Shown here: in pieces, positions 25,488-36,300 of the stretch
How the letters are laid out: every line of letters starts with the position of its first letter
Numbering within the stretch: position 1 is the first letter of the stretch
Source of the DNA: Osmia lignaria lignaria
Taxonomy: Eukaryota > Arthropoda > Insecta > Hymenoptera > Megachilidae
Reading direction: 5' to 3'
Assembly: GCF_051020975.1 (NCBI RefSeq)
Contig: NC_135042.1
Location: 8,765,888-8,829,887, forward strand
DNA length: 64,000 nucleotides
Made by a program: the position numbers and the translations under genes
The notes under the pieces: model-generated
Seen by the model: only the letters and a program-made list of their open reading frames with translations
What the model was told of the DNA's origin: nothing
The model's database searches: none

Positions 25488-28400
25488 TCATGGTAACTCC
25501 ACCTTATATATACCAGCTGTTTCATCACATTCAACAATTTTTACTTTAATACAAGCAGAAGGAAGTAACATTTCAGAGACTTTTTTCTCTACTTCGAAAG
25601 AATATCGGCCATTTTTGTCAGTCGGTCCTGCATCTGTAAAATCGGATGATAATATAAGTATGTGTAACTATTAATTTTCAAAAAAATATATATATTATAA
25701 TAAACTTTATACTTACTAATAATATGACAAATACTTGCAAGTGCATCAGGGACCATAAAATCTTTTGGCATAAGACGTATATTTTTATGATCAACACTTT
25801 CAACATTACCAAAGTCGATAAAGAAAACAGAACTTGTTGTAAGCGTTTCACTACGACAGAGGCAAGTTGCGCGATACCAGTCATCTTCATAAAGAGCAAG
25901 ACAAAGCTCTTTCTCGCGAGGAATATAGTAATCGCTTGATTCACAATATGCTTTTGTCTTTAATAACAATAAATATGCGTATATACATGCACTAAAATAT
26001 ATAACAAGCATAATAGAAATTTAAAATATATATTACCAGTTTAGGCATTACATCGTAAACATGGTTTGTTAAGTAATAATCTAATGGGCATATTGCATAT
26101 TTGTAACCTTCCTCAATAGTAACTAATACAAGAACGTCAACAGTGTCTCCGACATTCCCTAAGCTGACAACATTTATATCATTTATCATATAACATGTTT
26201 TATCTGTAACAAGTTGTTATCAATTTTAATAATATTTGTATATCGATATCAAATTAAATTTTATTAATTTATTATAATTACCTTTTTCGGCAGTCTCCTT
26301 TGTCGGTGGTTTGAGCATTTCACTTACTTTTTTATTAATACTGCTTCCATCTTGATTTTTAAGATACACACCATCTTTAGAAGGTATACCATCAAATGTA
26401 CATATTAAAGGAACATCAAATCCTACCAAAGAACTGAGATAATTGCTCACTTCGTTTGTCATAGGAATATCTCGAGGAACATCTTTTAAAATGATCTTGG
26501 CTGTGCAAGATCGCATCTTTTGGGACATATTTGTAATATGTAGAGTGCTTTGAATGATACTATACTATTAGACATATATTATGTAATAACATACCTGTTT
26601 TAAATCATTGTTTAAAACTTTAAGTTTCTTTACGTTCACAACTTCTGTATTTCCGAAATCAATATAAGAAATTGCAACTTTATCATCCTGTACTTTAGTG
26701 ACAATCGCTCGATAATAATTTTCATCAAGATACTGAGCTATTACCATTTGTCCAACAACCGGTAATTCTTTTAAGTATGGAGCTGATACAAAAAAAACAC
26801 ATTTTATCTTATGGAAATTAATCTTACATTTAGTTTATATTATACTATGAATCATTACGTACATGTTTGAGCACACTTTGCAACATTTTGCATAATGTAA
26901 TTATAATGTTCTAATTCTGGAGTGCTTAAAGATCGAGCGAATAAAAAATTATGACTTCGGAAAGCAGTTAAGCATACCTGGAATTATCATTTTTATAAAG
27001 AACTATATTTTTTAGTATACTAAATTGCACCATTTTTAACGTAAAGTATAATCAATATTCATACCTCGGATCCACTTTTTAATTCAGCATATTGTAATCC
27101 TTTCTGCTCAGGCATTGGTATCCAAGGCTTTACAATAGCTTTTACTTTATCTTGTTCTTTAGTAATTTCTATTTCTATTTCCTCCGGTTTTTTATCAGTT
27201 TTTTGTCCTATCACTTTAAATTCATATTGATCACCTTCCTGCAAATTGTAATTTATAGTACTGAAGAAAAACAATGTGTGACATGTATAACGCATATCTT
27301 TGAACTTACATTAAATTTGTATTTAACATCAGTTACTTTACACACTGCACCAAATGCACAAATATTCAAAAACTGTTCAGTACATGGCACAGTTTTCGTA
27401 ATTGTCGCCATTCTACCTTCATCTATTATAGCCATTTTTAATGGAGATTCAAGGGATAAAACATATCCTCTAAGCCAATCGCCATCAAGCCTTTGCCCAC
27501 ATATTAAATCTCCTATCTGTGGTCTAACAATTTAATAGTTCACAGTATTAACACTATTTTATAAAAGTACTTATACATTAATCAATAATATTACCTATGA
27601 ACTGAGTTTTCTACTGTGTCTGCACACATTGCAGGTAAGTCATTTAAGAGTTTCTCATAATTGGATGTTGCACTATGTGGTAATAACGTAATACTGTAAA
27701 TATTCTGACTTAATTCTGCATGAATTTCTAAAATACCTGTTTCTCCAACAAACACGGTATTCACCACATTTTTCAGGTTGTTTAAAAGGCTTGATGTTTT
27801 ATCGTTAATAGGAACTTTTTGTAAATCTGGAGTTTTATCATTAGGTTTTATAGTAGTTAAATTATCCGTCATCGAAGCATTTTTTGGAATTACATCTAAT
27901 GTTGATGTATCGTTTTCTCCTTCAACTTCAATATTAATTACTTTATTCGAATCGACTGATATCATTTTAACCGCTATTATATCTTCATATTTGAGGTTTT
28001 TATATTTTTTGTTTGCCTTTTCTGATAAACGAAGTTTTGCACAAAATCTTGGAATATTCTTGTATTTATTAATTTCACGAAAATCGTTTGTTTCTACAAT
28101 TTCATCATTACCGTAATCTATGTAATGTACTTTTGTAGGATTTAAAGCTGTAACTACAGCCCTATGCCAAACATTTTCATACTGAACAGCATACATATTA
28201 CCGATTATTGGTTCCATTTTGGGGTTTTTTTCTGCTTCATCTTGTAACTTCGTCATCAGTTGTATAAGATCATTGTCATCTTCTACCTTCTGAATCCAAA
28301 TTTCACGATCTAACTTTAAGATTACCCTTACATCAGTAAATTTAGATTTTGGTAAAAATGTATGTTTGGAAAAAGCTATATCTTCTTCCATCTTTTTCAC

Positions 28401-30454
28401 ATCATTTATACCAAAAGGTTGTAACCTTTTGGTGTGTTTTTCTAAGTTTTCATCATCATTGTCTTTTTCAAGTGGTTTCTTAGGCTGATTGATTGGATTT
28501 GACTGAGTATATTTATTATCAGTTTTGAATTTATTATCGACATCAACTTGTTTAGATTCGGTACTAATTCTATTATATGCAGGAGTTGTTATTTTTTCTT
28601 TTGCTTCATTTTTCTGATATGCATCATGTTGACCATTGGTATTGGTATGTATTTCCTTCAACGTATTATCATGTGTATTGTCATTAGAATCTACTACACT
28701 TGTGTTATTTTCATCTTCATCTTTTGCAATGGTATTAATACCTTCTTTTGAAGATGTTAATGCATTCATTAATTTCTTCGGTTGTCGAAGAGGCATTTGA
28801 ATACGGGAGATATTTCTAGAAGGCGTCTGCTCTTCATTCGATCGTGATACAGGGGTAGAATACTCTGGTAGCGGCACTAACATTCTAATAATAAGATACA
28901 AAATCGAGAAATGTTAAAAAATATATGCAAAGTTTCGGTGAGATAAATGAATATGTAAAAGAGAATGCTTACGGAATATCTTGACATTCAGTTTTATGTT
29001 GTGCCCAATCAGCAACTTGACAGCTTTTACTACAGTAAAAACTATGACATCTTTCACAACTAAATTTTGATTTCCTAGAACATTTTTTGCAATTCCCAAT
29101 TGCAGTTTGTAACACATCTTTGCCATATTCATACAACCCCTGTTAAATCAAATTGTAACTTATAGTCTTAAATTTTTATTAAAATATTACTATAGAATAT
29201 CTTTCTCTGAATTCATTAATATGTCACTTACATTAGTACGTTTTTCATGTACTTTATGAATATGATTCTGAACTTCAGGCTCAGGACATGGGATTTCATA
29301 CATTGTATAACCTCTGCCTAATGAAACATGTCTCTTTCCATCTTGTGTAATGGTTAACTGTCCTCTAAAATGTTTTTAAATATATGTACATTCAGAAAAT
29401 GTTTAACATATATTCTATATAATTTTTAATAATACCTTGTCCATAATGTATTGGTATTTCCATAAGGTTCTGCATTTTCATATGGATTATATGTATATGG
29501 ATCTACAGGATATGGGTACAATAAATCAGTATCTGTTGTATATGTGTATGTAGGTAACTCTGAATTTGGTTCCACTTTTTTAAGTATATCTAAAAGCTTG
29601 CCCCGTCCTTTTGCTTGCAAACTGCATATATTTACAAATCGGTTTTCAATTTTCATGTGATTTATAAAAGTCCAGGTCATTAAAATGACTAAATTTATAA
29701 ATATATACTTACGGTAAATTGTTTTCATATCTAACATTCCTTATATCTTTGCCATTATTTAATTCTGTAATATGCTCAGAATCAGATCTTTTTGGAAATT
29801 GAACTATGTTAGATGCTTTTTCATTTGCAAATGATACTTTCAAATGTAATGGTAATACATCATGTAAATCCTTGATAGCATTTTCAGCTTCACGATATGT
29901 ATTATAAGTAATAAAAGCCCAACTGGCATTTGGACGATAAAAATGTCCTTTAACATCTCCATAGTGGTTGAAGATTTGCATTAAACCATTCTTTAAAATA
30001 ACAATTAAATGATTTATAATGTATTATACATAGATATATATATAAATATTAATATTTATGTTACTCTTCAAATAGAAGATGAATAAAATGCAATATATTT
30101 TTGTAAATAACAAAATTTGTAATATGTAATTATAATAAAAGACAATGCTTTTACATACTTCATTTAATTCCTTGGGTAGGTTATTCACGTATAATGTAAA
30201 TTCTCCGCTAAAAATAAACAAAAAATATATTTTATACATGTAGAACGATTATTTGCGATAACTACTTTAATTATTTAACAGATACACGTGACATGTAATA
30301 ATCGTGTAACAAATAAAAAGCAAGGAAAGAATTAAAAATCATTTGTTCAGACACCAAATAATTAAATTCTTAACAATTAACTGTTACAAACATAATAATG
30401 TTACCTTTTAGATGTTGTATATTCCATTACTTTGTCAATTTCATAATGCGCCAT
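25488..30454 (-). CDS. vret: RRM-MYND-Tudor piRNA-pathway protein (vreteno / TDRD1-like)
   Basis: Fifteen coding exons in continuous phase encode about 1210 residues: 30454-30405, 30207-30159, 29990-29713, 29621-29436, 29364-29232, 29139-28973, 28884-27595, 27523-27310, 27238-27065, 26977-26863, 26782-26595, 26516-26282, 26203-26037, 25957-25717, 25633-25488. An RRM occupies about residues 17-100 (FTLYVNNLPKELNE; WAFITYNTYREAENAI). A MYND zinc finger is at about 248-286 (CKKCSRKSKFSCERCHSFYC). Four Tudor domains follow: near 525 (HRAVVTALNPTKVHYIDYGND), near 725 (LICGQRLDGDWLRGYV), near 895 (YYRAIVTKV; YIDFGNTEVV) and near 1100 (DDWYRATCLC; FIDFGNVESVD). Tudor domains bind symmetrically dimethylated arginines on Piwi proteins, so a role in germline nuage and piRNA biogenesis is inferred. 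Vreteno has RRM-MYND-Tudor order; TDRD1 has MYND plus four Tudors. Confidence 0.9.
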
Positions 30455-31270
30455 CGTTTAATTTATTATTGGTACCCGATTGACTGTAATTATTTGTAAG
30501 ATTTTGCATGAATAAATAAGAATAAAATATGAATGAAATAATAAGTATTAAATTAAAGAAGGTTTATATAAAAAATTATATATTATATAGAGAAAAAGAT
30601 TTCAAAATAACTCACAATAAAAATCTCCGCGTGTTTTAATTGCAAAGTGAGGAAAATGCCGAATATTCACATCGGTTCACATATAAAAAGAATGCATAAA
30701 TATGAATCATGATAGTGATATTCTGCATAAAATATGATAAAATTTTGATTGCAAACAAAAAGCCCAAGTCCTTATTTTGCACAAAAATTATAAATATACA
30801 TATATATTTATATTACATTCGAATTATTTTATATATGTAATATGTTTTACGATGATACGAACATCGAAAACTTTACCGACAGTTTCTAGAAAAATCCCTA
30901 GACGCGAGTTCTCAAATTACGTCGTCATTTCTAAACAGAATGCAAAAAAATTAGAGGGACATGTCCAGGAGGCCCTAAAGAATTGTAGTCTAGTCCTTAT
31001 ATTACCCAAATCGTCAAAAAATTATAAAATATTGAAATTTATGTGTGTCAACCGTCAAGAAAATGACGAATCGGACTCACCAGCATCAATTTATTCGTAA
31101 TATAAATATTTCTGTAAATCGTGTGTCCAAATGGGTGTCCAAACCAGACTACCATTCTTTGGGTCAGATAGAACAAAACGAGCATTCAAGGGATGATGTA
31201 CAAGCCTCCAGGTAGAAAAATTTGTCCACCTTAATATGTCATTCCTTGTTAAGAATATTTTCGTATATTT
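30455..31270. other. 5' flank of the Tudor gene
   Basis: AT-rich flank of the minus-strand Tudor-domain gene and its probable promoter. An open frame at 30777-31100 has no recognisable domain and no splice partners. The phrase GTGTCCAAA occurs twice near 31120-31142. No gene is supported. Confidence 0.5.
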
Positions 31271-31639
31271 ATTCACAGGAGACACTTTCGTATTCGAGGA
31301 AGAATAAAACTGTTTCAACTAGTACGCCGCCCCCAAGGGTGAACGGAATTGTAACCTTTGGTGGGAAATAAAATAAGAATTAAGAATTTCTCAAGTAAGT
31401 AGTTCATTAATTATGCCTATATCTCTCACAAACCTGCTTTCTTTATATTTCTGCATCCCATATGTCTCTACATTCCTTACATCCCTCCATCCATTACATG
31501 CCAGCATTCCTTACATCCCCGCAACCTTTACATCCTGCGGAATTATCTACATCCCTGCATCCCTTATACCGCTCTTACCATTCATCCTTACATCCCTTAC
31601 ATTCCGAAACCAGACAGCAGAAAATTGTACCAAATTTAG

Positions 31640-32012
31640 TCTCCATTTTCAATGCCAGAGGGCGCTGATTCGACATCGAAAATTTAGTTCGAATTTTTGC
31701 CGCCAGGGGGCCAGAAATCTTGCACGCTGTAGTTCCTTTTTCCGCCGCCAGATGGCGCTGACTCGACGCCGAAAATTTAGTTCGAATTTTTGCCGCCAGG
31801 CGGCCAGAAACCTTGCAAGCTGTAGTTCCTTTTTCCACCGCCAGATGGCGCTGATTCGTCATCGAAAAATTAGTTGGAATTTTTGCCGCCAGAGGGCCAG
31901 AAATCTTGCAAGGTGTAGTTCCTTTCTCCGCCGCCAGGTGGCGCTGATTCGACATCGAAAATTTAGTTCCGATTTTTGCCGCCAGGCGGCCAGAAATTTT
32001 GCAAAATTTCAG
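31640..32012. repeat. 93-bp tandem array with CTCF-like motifs
   Basis: Four units have an exact 93-bp period; the marker GCGCTG falls at 31662, 31755, 31848 and 31941. Each unit carries GCCAG(A/G)(G/T)GGCGCTG, and half a unit later a related GCCGCCAGNNGGCCAG block (from about 31699, 31792, 31885 and 31978). Because 93 is divisible by three, long open frames appear on both strands (31413-32015 and its antisense), but their translations are simply the repeat read through. I do not call them genes. Confidence 0.9.
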
Positions 32013-32116
32013 TAAGGGATGCAGAGATGTAAAGGATGCCAATATGTGAGGAATGCAGGAATATAAGGGCTGCAGGGATGTAAGGAATGGGGCGGTATAA
32101 GGGATGCTGGGATTTA

Positions 32117-32816
32117 ATCTGCAAGTCTGAAGCTTGGCCGCAAGGCCGCAAGGGGCCGGGGCTGGGGCCCTGACGGAGTTTGGTACATGGGGGATGGTCA
32201 AACCCTCCCCTGAGACTTGGCGCCTGTGCGTCAGGGGCGCGGGGGTCCTGGCGTGTTCGTCGGAGGTCCCGGGGCCATCTCTGTAGCCTCAGTGCAGGCT
32301 ACCGAGGTGGCTTTAGTGGGTAAAAATCCCACACTGCATTCGGCCCCTCCCCAAGGGGGCTGGAGGACGACAGTCTATGATTATGCACATAGTAAACTCG
32401 GCCACAGACTAGAGGAATAAAGTTAGTGGCACGAGACGCCAGAGAGCGATCTTAAAGCCCATAACTATCGTTCATGTGAGATAGAAGGTAGACGAATTGG
32501 CAAGGTGCATTTAAATGTTGGCGGCAGTATGAACCGATGTTAGTGAGGAGGACAAACAGGGGGCTGAAGTAATGCCGACGAGGCGGTTCCGGCCTTCCTG
32601 GTCCTATATATATTATTGATAAAGGGTAAGTACGAGGGGGTGGTTTTTAGTGGGTATCAGGAGTCCCACACTACCGGGCGGGCACTCTCAGCCCGGTGTG
32701 CATAAAGCATTTTCCACCCCCTTGGCACAAAAAAAAAAAAAAAAAAAAAAAAAAAATTAAAGGGGAGCCGGAGGTATCTTTCTAAAGATTTCCACATCGT
32801 AAAATAAAAAAAAAAA
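32117..32816 (+). mobile_element. 5'-truncated non-LTR retrotransposon 3' end, nested insertion
   Basis: A GC-rich block inside the foldback element has a long A run (about 32729-32756) and ends in a second A-rich tail (32801-32816). It is flanked by the direct repeat GGGATTTA at 32109-32116 and 32817-32824, read as the target-site duplication. The 3' region contains paired GTGGGT ... CCCACAC phrases and CCCGGTGTGCATAAAGCATTT before the A run, resembling 3' UTRs of R1-like non-LTR elements; family assignment is a guess. No reverse-transcriptase frame remains. Confidence 0.7.
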
Positions 32817-33307
32817 GGGATTTAGGGGACATCGCAGGATGTAATGGTTGCGGGGATGTAAGGAATGCTGGCATGTGAGGGATGCAGGGATATAAAGAAA
32901 GCAGGTTGTAAGAGATATAGGCATAATTAATGAACTATTTACTTGAAAAAGTTTTATTCTTTCTCGAATATAAAAGTGTCTCCTGTGAATTAGGCATAAT
33001 GCTTGTTGGCTCGAGTGTCATATGTATTTGTATGTATACGTCGGTGGAGCATAGATGCCTATGCGGTGGAGTGCTCTACTTGTAGACCTAACTTCACCTG
33101 GGGGTATCTGGGCTCCCCAATTCATTCCCCCTCAAGAACAATGGCATGTCCAATCTTTTTCTATCTGTAATCACTTCTTTCCTCTGTTGCGTATTACAGT
33201 TAAATGTCAAGATAAAGGTGTCGTATTTTGCTCGCACAACAAACGGGCGAATCGAAATGTAATTAGTGTACATATATTGTTGGAACAAATTTTCAATGAA
33301 AATAACA

Positions 33308-36300
33308 ATGGCATGGACACAGGTCAAAGAACAGCTAGGAGTAGGTAAGAAATAATTTGTCAAAGGTTATTAATTTAGCCTTTATAAAGCCTAACATCCT
33401 GGGAGGTGCCCCAGCAAGATAATGTTTTAAGTTTTAGTTTTTGTTTTGCGCGCGAAACGTCAATGTATAATCATTTTACTATATCTTTATTATTACAAAA
33501 CCCTTCCATATACATAAATATGAGTTTTGTATTATATTACATTATATTATTCAACAGTACTTAATTGAATTGTACATATTGTTAAAGTAATTTATAGTTT
33601 TTTATAATGTTATCGTTTACATAATAATTACATGACATACATTATGTTTTTGATATTACATAATATATTTGTAATAATTAATAGTTAATAAAATGTTTAT
33701 TCTTTCCATTTCAGTTTCTGATTTGTTATATATGTATAATTAATTTTCATTATCTAGCTATCCATACTTTTATACATGGAAATCCTCATGCATTAAGATT
33801 AACTGTTGGAGAAATAGTATATATATTAGAAGAATGTGGAGATTGGTATTATGGACGCAATAAATTTAGAGGAACATATGGAATGTTTCCAAAATCTTAC
33901 ATACATGTTCTGCAACAATCAGCTAATATGGATTGTTTGATACATGAAATTACAAACGTCTTAAGAGAATGGGGACACCATTGGAAACATTTATATGTGG
34001 TCTGTGTCATCAAATAGTTATAAAATCATGGTTGATAACTAAATGATTAATATAATTTCTTTTATGTACAGATTCATTCAGAACATTTTAGAACAATGCA
34101 ACAACAAATTCTAGAATTAATAGGATATAGAAGTAAAATTTTAAGTGGCACATTGACAGTGGATGAATTAAAAGATATGAAAAGATTAGCCACAGCTAAA
34201 ATTGATACTGGTAATCAGTTGTTAGGAATGGATATGGTTGTTCGTGATGATCATGGAAATGTTCTTAACCCTGAAGAGACAAGTACAGTTCAATTATATT
34301 ATCACCATGAAACAGCTGCAGAAAGAATAAGAAAGGCAGCTAATGACACGAAGAAAAAGCCTTCTAAACCACAAGCACCTGTATATTCACATATATTTTT
34401 TGTTAGTGTGAGAAATTTTGTATGTAAAATAGCAGAGGATGTTGAATTATTATTAACTTTATATGATGGTCGTGAAATGAAAGCAATTACTGAAAATTAC
34501 GTGGTATCATGGAGTAAGGAAGGACTTGCCAAAGACGTAGATCAACTTCACAATCTTCGTGTTTTATTTACAGACCTTGGCTCTAGAGATTTAGCCAGAG
34601 ATAAAGTTTATTTAGCTTGTTATGTTATTAGGATAGGAGGTATGGAAGCTAAAGATATTGATCACCGGCGTTCAAGCGTTGCACAAACAAATAAAAAAAT
34701 TAAAAACACTGAAAATATGCGGAGACCATTTGGTGTAGCAGCAATGGATATTACTTTATATATTGCTGGTAAACTTGAAGGTGACTCAGATCACCATCAC
34801 TTTATTCCATTTGTACAGTAAGTGTAATACTTTTATTACATCTTGTATTATAAACATGTATTCATAAGAAACTTCTTATGAATACAATTAAAATGAATCT
34901 GTTTTGTTGGTTTTTTAATTATTGTTTCAGATGTTGTGAGAAAGAAAGTTTAGATGGCACATTACGTAGAATTCTTTCCCAAAAAGAGACAAATATTCAA
35001 AAAAGTAATAATGGTAATAGTGGCAGCTTTGGAGGTGGTCAGGGATTATGGGCTAGCTTGAAGTTACTTAGAGGAGATCCTAAACAAGTAAATCTTAATA
35101 AAAAAAAAGAATAGTTAAAAATACATTTCATGATATTTATAGATAATTAATACTTAGGTACGAGATGAAAACCCCCATTTAGTACTTGGTAATGTTGCAA
35201 TTGCAAGAAAAATGGGATTCCCAGAAGTTATTTTGCCAGGTGATGTGAGAAATGATTTATACCTGACATTAATTAGTGGTGAATTTAATAAAGGATCAAA
35301 GTCCACGGATAAAAATGTCGAAGTTACGGTTAGTATTATTTTAAAAATTAATGAAATGTTTAAAAGTATGTTATTACTTAATTTCTTGATAGGTTAAAGT
35401 ATGTAACGAATGCGGTGTACCAATACCAGGAGTTATGACACTGGGTGGTGGAACTTCACCCATCGACGAATATCATAGTGTTATTTATTATCATGAAGAT
35501 AAACCTAGATGGTGTGAAACTTTCAAAATTGCTGTACCTATTGAAGAATTTAAACAGGCTCATTTGAAATTTACGTTTAAACATCGCAGTTCAAATGAAG
35601 CAAAAGATAAATCTGAAAAACCTTTTGCCTTAAGTTATGTAAAATTAATGCAACGTAATGGAACAACATTACAAGATATACAACATGAGTTATTAGTCTA
35701 TAAGTTAGACCAAAAAAAGTATGAGGAAACTGATATTTCATATTTGAAACTGCCATCAACGAGGGGTGAATTGGTAAATCGATATTAAAATTAAATCATT
35801 TTTATTTATAAGTTTGGCAAAATTCGATAATTAATTCTTTATATAGGTTGAACTAAATGTTGAAAAAAAGCCAACATTAGGATCTTTTACTTTAAGTAGT
35901 AAAGATAGTTTTTTGATAGCAACTAATATTTGTTCAACAAAATTAACACAAAATGTAGATTTGTTAGGTTTGTTGAACTGGGCATCACATAATACTGACT
36001 TAAAAGAATCTTTAGCTGCCTTGATGAAGGTTGATGGTGAAGAAGTAGTAAAGTTTTTACAGGTTTGTATACTTTTTTATATCACATAATATACTTATAA
36101 AAATTAATAGATAAGATTTTCATACATCTAGCATTACTACTAATATCATCCTTCCTTCAGGACGTTTTAGATGCCTTATTTAATATACTAATGAGTAATT
36201 CAGACAGTGATGTTTATGATGATATGGTATTTGAATGTTTGCTCTATATTATTGGTTTAGTGTCTGATAGAAAATATCAACACTTCCAACCAGTATTGGA

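Larger units (their letters stand above)
31271..32990. mobile_element. Foldback-type transposon with long inverted arms
   Basis: The two ends are long imperfect inverted repeats. The left arm (31271-31320 and 31392-about 31545) matches the reverse complement of the right arm (about 32825-32990), starting with ATTCACAGGAGACACTTT. The left arm has about 70 bp of extra sequence at 31321-31391. A second, inner inverted pair made of CATCCCTTACAT-like sub-repeats lies at 31462-31600 and 32013-32108. The core (31650-32012) is a 93-bp tandem array. No transposase frame is present. A possible TTA duplication flanks the ends. Arms built of sub-repeats around a unique core are typical of foldback/MITE-like DNA elements. 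Confidence 0.8.

Noticed and set aside
31413..32201. Long open frames on both strands (about 200 codons each)
   Set aside because: They arise because the 93-bp tandem repeat has a length divisible by three; the translations are repeat units and match no family.
32217..32420. 67-codon open frame in the nested GC-rich element
   Set aside because: It lies in the presumed 3' untranslated part of a truncated non-LTR element and shows no protein similarity I recognise.
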